Of a stretch of DNA of 64,000 bases, positions 19,702 to 26,941 are shown in pieces. Location: contig URDJ01000003.1 in the NCBI GenBank assembly GCA_900546615.1, forward strand, positions 1 through 64,000. The letters are read 5' to 3'. The stretch is from an uncultured Eubacteriales bacterium. GTDB lineage: Bacteria; Bacillota; Clostridia; Oscillospirales; Oscillospiraceae. The notes beneath the pieces are model-generated. The model saw only the letters and a program-made list of their open reading frames with translations, made no database searches and was not told where the DNA came from. The position numbers were made by a program, and so were the translations under genes. Numbering within the stretch: the first letter of the stretch is position 1; each line of letters opens with the position of its first letter.

Positions 19702-19979
19702 AGCTGCTGCTCATACTTCTGGGGGCGTATCTGCTCCTTATTAATCTGGACGGGTTCATACTGATGGCCTCGGACAAGTCGAGGGCGCGGCGCGGGAAGC
19801 GGAGGATACCGGAGGCTACGCTTTTCCTTGTGGCGGTGCTTGGCGGCTCGCTGGGCGTCATAACAGGTATGTACACCTTCCGGCACAAGACCCAGCACGA
19901 CAGTTTCACCATCGGCATGCCCCTCATCCTCTTTTTTGAGGCGGTGCTCATGGCGCTCGCGCTGTATTTTGCCAGATGA
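19698..19979 (+). CDS. DUF1294 small membrane protein
   Basis: The 93-residue protein has an N-terminal transmembrane helix, a basic cytoplasmic stretch (DKSRARRGKRRIPEATLFL) and further hydrophobic segments around GGSLGVITGMYTFRHKT. That arrangement identifies DUF1294. The family's role is unknown. It overlaps the radical SAM gene by four bases (ATGA) and is the last gene before a terminator at 19989-20025, so it ends the four-gene unit that starts at 15642. Confidence 0.88.
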   Translation: MKLLLILLGAYLLLINLDGFILMASDKSRARRGKRRIPEATLFLVAVLGGSLGVITGMYTFRHKTQHDSFTIGMPLILFFEAVLMALALYFAR

Positions 19980-19988
19980 TCAAATATG

Positions 19989-20025
19989 CGGAGGGAACGG
20001 GCTCGGCCCGTTCCCTCCGTTTTCA
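19989..20025 (+). terminator. Terminator after the DUF1294 gene
   Basis: Fourteen-base arms (19989-20002 and 20006-20019) pair around a TCG loop and are followed by TTTTC. The GntR gene on the opposite strand ends at 20026, so the hairpin may serve both directions. Confidence 0.85.
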
Positions 20026-20727
20026 TCACCGTCTTCTTTTCCCGGACAGGTTTTCGTCTGCGCGCATGATTATCTCCTTTACCAGTGCCGCCGCCCGTTC
20101 GCCGTCGCCGGACTTTACCGCCTCCGTCAGCTCGGCGTGCAGCTTCACTGAGCGCTTTCTCTCCGAGGCAGCACGGTAGTGCTCAGCTGTCAGGCCCCTG
20201 AGCGGCCCATGGAAGGCTTTGAAAGTCATGGCGTACACATCATTGCCGGAGAGTTTCGTCAGCTGATAATGGTAATCGCAAATGGCGTCTACCAGCTCGC
20301 CGCCCTCCGCGCTCCGTATCCTCTCCATCAGCATGGGCAGAGTCTCGTCCTGCCTGCCGCGCCCATTCTCACAGGCCAGCCTCGCACATTCGCATTCGAT
20401 GAGCGCGCGCATGTCCATCAGGTCGTGCAGAAGCGACTCGCCCATGTTCGCCGAGCCGTACTCCATGATGACCGACAGCGTCTGCGGAGTCGCCTCCCTC
20501 AGGAAATCCGACACGAACGCGCCGCGGCGCGGCACTATCCTCACAAAGCCCTTGCGCTCCAGCTCCAGCATGCCCAGATTTACGCTGCTGCGGCTCAGTC
20601 CGTAGCGTACGGCCAGATCACGCTCGGCCTCAAGCCGTGTGCCGGGTGTGAGCTTACCCGACAGTATCTGCGCCTCTATTTCCTTGACGAAGCTCTCGCG
20701 CTTTGAATTTTCCGCTGTTCCGGCCAT
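20026..20727 (-). CDS. GntR family (FadR subfamily) transcriptional regulator
   Basis: The 233-residue regulator has a winged-helix DNA-binding domain (residues about 10-75, with LEAERDLAVRYGLSRSSVNLGMLELERKGFVRIVPRRGAFV) and an all-helical FCD-type effector domain after it. FCD domains usually bind organic acids through a metal site. It is divergent from the flavoprotein/reductase pair at 20928-23655, with about 200 bp between starts. By inference it controls that pair and itself. The ATG at 20727 follows AGGAGGCAGGAC. I did not find a convincing TNGTNNNACNA-type operator. Confidence 0.9.
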   Translation of the reverse strand: MAGTAENSKRESFVKEIEAQILSGKLTPGTRLEAERDLAVRYGLSRSSVNLGMLELERKGFVRIVPRRGAFVSDFLREATPQTLSVIMEYGSANMGESLLHDLMDMRALIECECARLACENGRGRQDETLPMLMERIRSAEGGELVDAICDYHYQLTKLSGNDVYAMTFKAFHGPLRGLTAEHYRAASERKRSVKLHAELTEAVKSGDGERAAALVKEIIMRADENLSGKRRR

Positions 20728-20840
20728 GTCCTGCCTCCTGAATGCCCATTCTGTCTGCTACAAGGATAAACTGAAACGGCAATAAAATCAAGCTCGTGCT
20801 CAGCGGGAAGAAAAATTGTGCATAATCTAACAAAGAGCGA

Positions 20841-20869
20841 TTGAAAACTGCGGTGCGTCCGTATATAAT
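20841..20869 (+). promoter_or_regulatory. Promoter of the CrtI-like / reductase unit
   Basis: TTGAAA (20841-20846) and TATAAT (20864-20869) are separated by 17 nt, about 60 nt upstream of the ATG at 20928. Confidence 0.85.
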
Positions 20870-20927
20870 GCTGTTGTGGCCATACCAGAAGATTCGAAAT
20901 GAATGAATATATAAAGGAGGTCAGGCG

Positions 20928-22457
20928 ATGCAAAAATACGACGTAGTGGTGGTCGGCGCCGGCAACGGCGGGCTGGCCGCCGCCGCATGTCTCGCGAAGG
21001 CCGGAAAAAGGGTGCTGCTGCTTGAGAAGCACAATCTGCCCGGCGGCTGCGCCACCAGCTTCCGGCGCGGGCGCTTCGAGTTCGAGTCCGCGCTGCACGA
21101 GCTTTGCCAGATGGGTGAGCCGGGCCAGGGGGGACACGTCCGTGAGCTGCTCGACGAACTGGGACTCGACGTGGAGTGGGTGCCGGTGGACGAGGCCTTC
21201 CGCTCCATAAGCACCGACCCGGAGGACGGTTACGACGTGACCATTCCCGCCAGCGAGCAGGGCTTCCTGGACGCCATGGAAAAGGCCGTTCCCGGCTGCC
21301 GCGCCTCCATGGAAAACCTCATGGAACTCACGCGGATGATAGGCGACGGCGTGGACTGGCTCTATGAGTACAACAACAATCCGCCCAAGCTGCCCATGCT
21401 GATGAAGTGGCGGGACCTCATGCGCTGCGTCTCCGTGCCGACGGACGAGATGCTCATAAAGCTCGGCGTGCCGAAGAAGGCGCGCGAGATCTACGAGAGC
21501 TACTGGGATTACGTCGGCGTGGACTCCACCAAGATGAGCTTTGCCGTCTACGCGCAGATGTTCAGGATGTACCTCAACTTCAAGCCCTACATCTGCAAAA
21601 TGCGCAGTCACGAGATAGCCATGGCCTTCGATAAACGTATACGAGAGCTGGGCGGCGATATCTGGTACAACACCGAGGCCGAAAAGATCGACGTCCGAAA
21701 CGGGCAGGTGCGCGGTGTAGTATTGAAAGGCGGGACGTATATCGAGTGTGATCGCGTGGTCTCGAACCTGATGCCGACGGTGGTTTTCTCGAAGATGGTC
21801 AGCCCGGCCGAGGTGCCGGAGCGCGACAGGCGAGCATGCAACGCGAGGCGGCTCGCGCAAAACTGCTTCACCATCTACCTCGGCCTCGACGTGACGGCGG
21901 ACGAGCTGGGCATCGAGGGCTACGACACCTTTGTGCGCGACACGGGCGACACGCTCCGTCAGTACGAGACCTCGGCATCCATTGACACGCACAAGACCTA
22001 CTGCGTCACCTGCCTCAACCGCGCCATACCCGACTGCTCGCCCCCGGGCACCTGCATACTGTCCTTCTCCAAGTTCTACTCCGCCGACGCCTTTGCAGGC
22101 GTGTCGGAGCGCGAGTACTTCGACGTGAAGACTAAGATAGCCGAGGAGACGATAGACCACTTTGAGAAATGGTTCAACGTGGATATCCGCAGCCATATTG
22201 AGGAGATCGTGACAGCGAGTCCCGTGACCTTTGCTAGGTATATAGGCACGCCGCAGGGCGACGTTTACGGCTACGCGAGCGAGATGTGGGACGGCATGTT
22301 CCCGCGCGTCATGTCCTGCGAAAAGCTGGACTACACGATAAAGGGCCTGCGCTTCTGCGGCGGCCACGGCACGAACATGGACGGTTACAGCCAGGCCTAT
22401 CTCTCGGGTGCGGAGGCGGCGAGATATACTCTCAAGGACATGAAGGAGGGCCGCTGA
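20928..22457 (+). CDS. FAD-dependent oxidoreductase, phytoene desaturase (CrtI)-like
   Basis: The 509-residue flavoprotein opens with an FAD-binding Rossmann motif (VVVGAGNGGLAAAACLAKAG, 6-25), then EKHNLPGGCATSF. It ends with the second FAD contact region GHGTNMDGYSQAYLSGAEAA. This is the CrtI / all-trans-retinol saturase-like arrangement. Carotenoid synthesis is unlikely: no crtB or crtE is nearby. These homologues in anaerobes may desaturate or saturate other hydrophobic substrates. The ATG follows AAAGGAGG. The reductase gene starts one base after its stop, so the two probably work as an electron-transfer pair. Substrate unknown. Confidence 0.85.
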   Translation: MQKYDVVVVGAGNGGLAAAACLAKAGKRVLLLEKHNLPGGCATSFRRGRFEFESALHELCQMGEPGQGGHVRELLDELGLDVEWVPVDEAFRSISTDPEDGYDVTIPASEQGFLDAMEKAVPGCRASMENLMELTRMIGDGVDWLYEYNNNPPKLPMLMKWRDLMRCVSVPTDEMLIKLGVPKKAREIYESYWDYVGVDSTKMSFAVYAQMFRMYLNFKPYICKMRSHEIAMAFDKRIRELGGDIWYNTEAEKIDVRNGQVRGVVLKGGTYIECDRVVSNLMPTVVFSKMVSPAEVPERDRRACNARRLAQNCFTIYLGLDVTADELGIEGYDTFVRDTGDTLRQYETSASIDTHKTYCVTCLNRAIPDCSPPGTCILSFSKFYSADAFAGVSEREYFDVKTKIAEETIDHFEKWFNVDIRSHIEEIVTASPVTFARYIGTPQGDVYGYASEMWDGMFPRVMSCEKLDYTIKGLRFCGGHGTNMDGYSQAYLSGAEAARYTLKDMKEGR

Positions 22458-22458
22458 G

Positions 22459-23655
22459 ATGAAGTATCATTATGACAGGAGCGAGATAAGGAAGATCCCG
22501 CTCTCGGGCTTCCTCAACATGGTACCGGAGCGCAACAGGAGGATAGCGAAGGGCGCCGAGACCCTGCCCGTGTCCGAGTTTAACGCCAACCGTCTGGCCA
22601 GGAGCCTGCATCCCGCAGTGCAGCATGTAAAGATAGCGAAGGTCGCCGAACACGCGGAGGCAAAGAGCTTCACACTGGTGCCGGATACAGAGCGGGGCAC
22701 GTCGAGCCTCGCGTATTTCCGCGCAAGCCAGTATGTCAGCGTGGACCTCTGCATAGGCGGCACGGTGCTCTCGAAGCCCTACACCATCCGCTCCGGCCCC
22801 GGCTCGGCGCTGGGTGAGACGGGCACGAGCTATGTGCTGACGATAAAGCTCACGCGCCCGGGTTACGCCTCGAAATGGATACTCGAAAACTGGAAAGAGG
22901 GCATGAGGCTGGACATCTCCGGGCCGCTGGGAGACTTCTACTACGACAGGATACGCGATGCACGGCACGTGGTTGCCCTCGCGGGCGGCAGCGGCATAAC
23001 GCCCTTTTTCTCCATGGCCGAGGCCATAGCGGACGGGATGGAGGACTTTAATCTCACCATCCTCTACGGCAGCCGGACGGCGGAGGGCATACTGCTGAGA
23101 AATGAGCTGGACGCGGTCGCGGCCCGGGCCGGCGGGAAGGTGAAGGTCGTGCACGTCCTGAGCGACGAGGAGCGCGAGGGCTATGAGCACGGTTTCCTGA
23201 CGGCGGAGCTGGTGAAGAAGTATGCGCCGGAGGGCGATTACTCTGTTTTCATGTGCGGCCCGCAGGCGATGTACGACTACGAGGAGCGGGAGCTTGCGGC
23301 GCTGGGCCTGCCCAGGCGGAGGATAAGGCGCGAGCTTTCGGGCGACTATATCGTGGATAAGCCCTCTGAGAAGTCGTATAAGCTGACGCTCACGGTGCAG
23401 GGCGAGCGGCGCGAGCTGGAGTGCCGGGAGAACGAGAGTCTCGAGTGGGCGATAGAGCGCGCGGGCGTGAAGGCCCCGACGCATTGCCGGAGCGGCGAGT
23501 GCGGCTGGTGCCATGCGCGGCTGGTCTCCGGCGAGGTGTACGTGCCCGAGGCGGCGGACGGCAGAAGGGGCGCGGACGTAAAATTCGGCTGGATTCACCC
23601 CTGCGCCAGCTTCCCGAGGTCGGATGTGGAGCTGGAAATATATCCGGGTTCGTAA
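22459..23655 (+). CDS. Flavin reductase with C-terminal 2Fe-2S ferredoxin domain
   Basis: This 398-residue protein has an FNR-type module: the FAD motif KPYTIRSGP, nucleotide-binding AGGSGITPFFSMAEA, and a C-terminal MCGPQAMYDYEERELAALG. A plant-type 2Fe-2S ferredoxin follows, with ligands C343-x4-C348-x2-C351 and C382. Such proteins pass electrons from NAD(P)H to a partner oxidoreductase. The N-terminal 60 residues are an extra segment. It starts one base after the CrtI-like gene and is followed by a terminator-like hairpin, so the partner is almost certainly that flavoprotein. All four iron ligands are present. Confidence 0.88.
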   Translation: MKYHYDRSEIRKIPLSGFLNMVPERNRRIAKGAETLPVSEFNANRLARSLHPAVQHVKIAKVAEHAEAKSFTLVPDTERGTSSLAYFRASQYVSVDLCIGGTVLSKPYTIRSGPGSALGETGTSYVLTIKLTRPGYASKWILENWKEGMRLDISGPLGDFYYDRIRDARHVVALAGGSGITPFFSMAEAIADGMEDFNLTILYGSRTAEGILLRNELDAVAARAGGKVKVVHVLSDEEREGYEHGFLTAELVKKYAPEGDYSVFMCGPQAMYDYEERELAALGLPRRRIRRELSGDYIVDKPSEKSYKLTLTVQGERRELECRENESLEWAIERAGVKAPTHCRSGECGWCHARLVSGEVYVPEAADGRRGADVKFGWIHPCASFPRSDVELEIYPGS

Positions 23656-23665
23656 CAGAATAGAC

Positions 23666-23713
23666 TTGTTAAAGAGGGTCTCGTGGTGTAAACTAACGTC
23701 ATGAGACCCTCTT
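23666..23713 (+). terminator. Hairpin after the reductase gene, overlapping a possible promoter
   Basis: AAGAGGGTCTC (23672-23682) pairs with GAGACCCTCTT (23703-23713) around a 20-nt loop; a short TTAT follows. TTGTTA (23666-23671) and TAAACT (23689-23694), 17 nt apart, lie inside it and could drive the DUF975 gene. The hairpin may therefore be a weak terminator, an operator dyad, or both. Confidence 0.5.
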
Positions 23714-23735
23714 ATGGTCTGAAAGGAGTATCGTT

Positions 23736-24464
23736 ATGCCAAGCTATATGAGCCGGGGCGAGATGAAGTCCGAGGCGAGAGCCGCGATGCGGCAGTCTCA
23801 CGTCAGCCCGTATATCACGGCGCTCATCTATTGCGCAGTTGTGTATGTCATCGGCCTGCTCTCGGCGAAACTCATGCGCGTTGACGCTTTGACCTACCTC
23901 CAGGTGCTCTCCGAGAGCAGCCCGGAGTATGCGGTCAGGTTTTATATCTCAAATGCGCCGGGGGCCTTTGCCTTTGTCATAGACCTGCTGCTGGAATTCA
24001 TGACCGACCTGCTGTACGCCGGCTTTGTAATTTTCGTGCTGAAAATGATCAGGCGGCAGGAGAACAGCCTCTGGAACCTTATGGACGGCTTCCAGCACTT
24101 CTTGAAGGTCATCGGCCTGCGGATACTGACCAGCCTCTACGTCTTCCTGTGGAGCCTGCTGCTGGTGATACCCGGCATCGTCGCGGCCTACCGCTACCGT
24201 CAGGCGCTGTACCTGCTGCTCGACCACCCGGAGATGGGCATCATGGAGTGCATAAGCGAGAGCAAGCGCATGATGCGCGGGCACAAGGCGGAGCTGTTCA
24301 TACTCGACCTCAGCTTTTTAGGATGGTCGCTGCTGACGATCATCCCCTTCGTCTCGGTCTACGTTCTCCCCTATATGCAGAGCACATACGCGATATACTA
24401 CATGCATCTGAGAGAGCTCGACGGCGGCTTCTCTCGCGGGCCCGACAGAGAAAGCTGGTACTGA
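23736..24464 (+). CDS. DUF975 family membrane protein
   Basis: The 242-residue protein has several transmembrane helices and the DUF975 pattern: an N-terminal amphipathic segment (SRGEMKSEARAAMR), MDGFQHFLKVIGLRILTSLY, then the conserved IPGIVAAYRYRQALYLLLDHPEMG and ISESKRMMRGHKAELF. The function of DUF975 is not known. AAAGGAG precedes the ATG. It stands alone between two hairpins and converges on the HD-domain gene. Confidence 0.87.
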   Translation: MPSYMSRGEMKSEARAAMRQSHVSPYITALIYCAVVYVIGLLSAKLMRVDALTYLQVLSESSPEYAVRFYISNAPGAFAFVIDLLLEFMTDLLYAGFVIFVLKMIRRQENSLWNLMDGFQHFLKVIGLRILTSLYVFLWSLLLVIPGIVAAYRYRQALYLLLDHPEMGIMECISESKRMMRGHKAELFILDLSFLGWSLLTIIPFVSVYVLPYMQSTYAIYYMHLRELDGGFSRGPDRESWY

Positions 24465-24468
24465 GCCG

Positions 24469-24510
24469 GCATAATAAAAACGCACCCGGTCGGGTGCGTT
24501 TTTATTATGC
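24469..24510. terminator. Bidirectional terminator between convergent genes
   Basis: Perfect 20-bp arms (24469-24488 and 24491-24510) with a two-base loop. An A-run on one side and a T-run on the other give a U-tract in both directions. It follows the DUF975 stop by five bases and overlaps the TAA stop of the HD gene (24505-24507). Confidence 0.92.
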
Positions 24511-25146
24511 CCTGTCCTCGGCGCGCGCGTTTTCAAAGAGCTGGATGGTGGCGTCGATGGAGTCCACAACGCTTACTATGTGGTATTTCAGCACGAACAG
24601 GATGTCCGCGTCCTCGGGATACATGCGCTTTGCCTTCCTCAGCATCGGCAGCACGTGCACCCGCGTCTCCTCTATGTAGGACTTCAGCTTCTCCTCCGAG
24701 AAGGTGCCGGCCATGCTCGAAACGTTGTGACAGCGGTCGAGCAGCTTGGTCAGCGTGGCCTCCCGGCTCTGCAGCAGCATGTTGTAATAGCGGTTTTTTG
24801 CAATCTCCTTCGTCTCGCCGTCCATGACCCGGAAGGTCATCAGGTCCACCGCGTTCCTCACGCGGTCGTCCACCGGCAGCTCCGAGAGGCTCACTCCGCA
24901 GTCCTCACACACGTCGTGCAGCAGTATCGTGGCTATCACCGTGTCGTCCCTGATGCCGATGCTTACCGCGTTGCAGGCCATCATCAGCGGGTGTACGATA
25001 TACGGCTCGCCGCTCTTGCGCAGCTGGCCGGAGTGCTTGTCGCGGGCAAAGGACATCGCTTTGAGCGTCTGCTTCATGCCTGCCCCGGTCGCCAGGCCGC
25101 GAAGATAGGTATACATCTTTTCAGAATTGAACGAAGTTCCCGTCAT
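24505..25146 (-). CDS. HD-domain protein resembling stand-alone (p)ppGpp hydrolases
   Basis: The 213-residue protein is a single HD phosphohydrolase domain. It has the order of motifs found in the hydrolase half of Rel/SpoT and in small alarmone hydrolases: ARDKHSGQLRKSGEPYIVHP, then LLHDVCED (metal-binding HD plus the ED pair), then LTKLLDRCHNVSSM (KL-DR-HN). No synthetase or TGS domain is present. Alarmone hydrolysis is the leading guess; another nucleotide is possible. The ATG at 25146 follows GGGGAGAG; the longer frame overlaps the polyferredoxin gene and is not needed. It lies 46 nt behind the TlpA/CXXC/polyferredoxin unit and may be cotranscribed. Confidence 0.83.
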   Translation of the reverse strand: MTGTSFNSEKMYTYLRGLATGAGMKQTLKAMSFARDKHSGQLRKSGEPYIVHPLMMACNAVSIGIRDDTVIATILLHDVCEDCGVSLSELPVDDRVRNAVDLMTFRVMDGETKEIAKNRYYNMLLQSREATLTKLLDRCHNVSSMAGTFSEEKLKSYIEETRVHVLPMLRKAKRMYPEDADILFVLKYHIVSVVDSIDATIQLFENARAEDRA

Positions 25147-25192
25147 TTTACTCTCCCCGCCCTCTTTTATATTCCTGTGCTCTGATGATACC

Positions 25193-26083
25193 TCACGCGC
25201 TGTTTGAATCGTCCTTCTGCTTTCCGCAGGCACGTCTTACAAACTTTCTCCTTGTCAGCGCCCCGTGCGGGCAGGCCCGCAGGCAGTCCCCGCAGCGTAT
25301 GCACTCCGTGCTGTTGGGCTCCACGTTCGGCCTGAGTTCAAAGCCGCAGGCCCGGGTGCAGGCTCCGCAGTTCGTGCACTTTTCCCCGTCCACCTCGTAT
25401 CTGTAAAATGCGATCGGGTTGAAAAGCCCGTAGACAGCGCCCAGCGGGCAGAGATAGCGGCAGAAGGGCCGGTACGACCATACCGAGAGCAGCAGTATGA
25501 CTATGAGCAGCCCGACCTTCCAGTCAAACAGCCAGCCGAGCGAGGACTGAAGGCTCTCGTTCATGAGCACCAGCGGTATGCCCGCAAAGAGCGTGCCCGA
25601 GGGGCAGACGTATTTGCAGTACCAGGGGCTGCCCTGGCCCACGATGTCCAGCACCGTCAACGGCAGGATGACCACCAGCACGGCGAGCACGAGATAGCGG
25701 AGGTACTTGAGATACCTGTCCCCCGGCAGGCGCTTGCGCTTTTTTGGAAAGGGTATCTTGTGCAGCAGATCCTGCACCAGCCCGAAGGGACAGAGCCAGC
25801 CGCAGACGAACCGTCCGAGAAAGGCCCCCACCAGCATGAGAAAGCCCACGACGTAGAAGGAGAACCACTTTCCCTGCTCGCCCAGCACTGCCTGCAGCGA
25901 GCCTATCGGGCAGGCGCCGAGCGCGCCGGGGCAGGAATAGCAGTTGAGGCCCGGCACGCAGATCTTCTTGAGCTCTCCCCTGTAGATGCCGCCCTTGAGA
26001 AAGCCCATGGCGTAGCCGTTCGTCAGCGCGGTCCAGCCCAGCTGGACGGCGAGCCTTATGTGTTTGCCCAGCCGCTTAACCAA
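25193..26083 (-). CDS. Membrane polyferredoxin (NapH/YccM-like 4Fe-4S protein)
   Basis: The 296-residue protein has about five transmembrane helices. Cys motifs of the NapH/YccM type line them (CGWLCPFG, CKYVCPSG, CRYLCPLG). An early Cys cluster (CYSCPGALGACPIG) precedes them, and two classical 4Fe-4S motifs follow near the C-terminus (CTNCGACTRAC and CIRCGDCLRACPHG). It should carry electrons across or along the membrane. The TTG start at 26083 overlaps the 3' end of the small CXXC gene by eight bases, so they are coupled. With the TlpA-like lipoprotein upstream this forms a thiol/iron-sulphur redox trio. Confidence 0.9.
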   Translation of the reverse strand: MVKRLGKHIRLAVQLGWTALTNGYAMGFLKGGIYRGELKKICVPGLNCYSCPGALGACPIGSLQAVLGEQGKWFSFYVVGFLMLVGAFLGRFVCGWLCPFGLVQDLLHKIPFPKKRKRLPGDRYLKYLRYLVLAVLVVILPLTVLDIVGQGSPWYCKYVCPSGTLFAGIPLVLMNESLQSSLGWLFDWKVGLLIVILLLSVWSYRPFCRYLCPLGAVYGLFNPIAFYRYEVDGEKCTNCGACTRACGFELRPNVEPNSTECIRCGDCLRACPHGALTRRKFVRRACGKQKDDSNSA

Positions 26084-26222
26084 GGCCGATGCACTCCAGG
26101 CAGATATTCACAGCCTTGCGCAGCACGATCTCTGCCTCGCCCATATGCAGGCCAAGCAGCAGCAGGGCGGCTCCTGCTGCTGCGGTCAGTGCTGCGGTGA
26201 TGTCTCTCGCTCGGCGGCTCAT
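26076..26222 (-). CDS. CD1871A-type CXXC mini-protein (48 residues)
   Basis: A 48-residue reading frame runs from ATG (26220-26222) to TAA (26076-26078). It has a short basic N-terminus (MSRRARD), one hydrophobic helix (TAAAGAALLLLGLHMG), and the tail VLRKAVNICLECIGLG with C41-x-x-C44. The tail matches what I recall of the CD1871A family of CXXC mini-proteins. It overlaps the TlpA-like stop by four bases (ATGA) and the polyferredoxin start by eight, which strongly supports translation. It is probably a single-pass membrane redox adaptor between its neighbours. It is short enough to be missed by automatic calling. Confidence 0.85.
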   Translation of the reverse strand: MSRRARDITAALTAAAGAALLLLGLHMGEAEIVLRKAVNICLECIGLG

Positions 26223-26788
26223 GCTCCGGTTTCCTCCAGCATGGGGTCCACGATCTCCTTCCAGGCCTCAAGGCTTTTGGCGGACAGGTAGGCTGAACCA
26301 ACCTGCCTCCCCTCGCTGTCAACGAACAGTGTCGTGGGCACGGCGTAGATCTGTGAGAGCAGCCCGTATGTGCCCTCGCCGGGCACAATGTGCGTATAAT
26401 TCGCACCGGTGGACGCGACGATCTCTTTCGCCTTGTCTATCTGCGCGCTGTCCAGGTTCCCGTCCGAGTCCAGCACGTCCGAGACGAGGCCGACTATCTG
26501 GAAACCCTTGTCGGCGTATTCCTCCGCAAGCGTGCCGAGGTCCGGCATCTCTGAGATACACGGTCCGCAGTAGGTCGCCCAGACATTTACCATCGTGAGC
26601 TTATAGTCGGAAAACAGGCTCTCGTCCACGGCGTTGCCCTCGATGTCCGTGGTGGAAAAGCTGCTGAGTATGCCGGCTGGAGCCGAGTTCTCACCGTCGG
26701 GGCTGTCGGTCGCCTCCGGCGCGGCGGTGCCGCATGCCGTGAGCAGCAGCATAATGACGGCTATAAAAAAGGCTGATATGCGTTTCAT
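26219..26788 (-). CDS. TlpA/ResA-like thiol-disulphide lipoprotein
   Basis: The 189-residue protein has a lipoprotein signal ending LTAC (Cys19), a Ser/Asp-rich linker, and a thioredoxin fold. The active site is CGPC at 74-77 in MVNVWATYCGPCISEMPDL, and VPTTLFVDSEG supplies the cis-Pro loop. TlpA/ResA proteins reduce extracytoplasmic disulphides. Here electrons could come from the polyferredoxin through the CXXC mini-protein, an inference from the shared operon. The ATG at 26788 follows GGGAGGTG, under the promoter at 26827-26855. Confidence 0.92.
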   Translation of the reverse strand: MKRISAFFIAVIMLLLTACGTAAPEATDSPDGENSAPAGILSSFSTTDIEGNAVDESLFSDYKLTMVNVWATYCGPCISEMPDLGTLAEEYADKGFQIVGLVSDVLDSDGNLDSAQIDKAKEIVASTGANYTHIVPGEGTYGLLSQIYAVPTTLFVDSEGRQVGSAYLSAKSLEAWKEIVDPMLEETGA

Positions 26789-26826
26789 AGAACACCTCCC
26801 GATTTATTCTTGTAACAAGTGTAAAG

Positions 26827-26855
26827 ATTATACACGCCGTGCGTGATGGCGTCAA
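26827..26855 (-). promoter_or_regulatory. Promoter of the TlpA/CXXC/polyferredoxin unit
   Basis: On the minus strand TTGACG (26850-26855) and TATAAT (26827-26832) are separated by 17 nt, about 40 nt before the TlpA-like start. Confidence 0.85.
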
Positions 26856-26896
26856 GGAACCTTGTCACAGACTTGGGCGCAGGCGGGAGTGGATAA

Positions 26897-26935
26897 TAAA
26901 ATAACGCGCCGCGGATGGTGGTTCCCCGCGGCGCG
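26897..26935 (-). terminator. Terminator of the maltodextrin operon
   Basis: Arms ACGCGCCGCGG (26904-26914) and CCGCGGCGCGT (26925-26935) pair perfectly. On the minus strand TATTTTATT follows. It lies seven bases past the malQ stop. Confidence 0.88.
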
Positions 26936-26941
26936 TATTAT

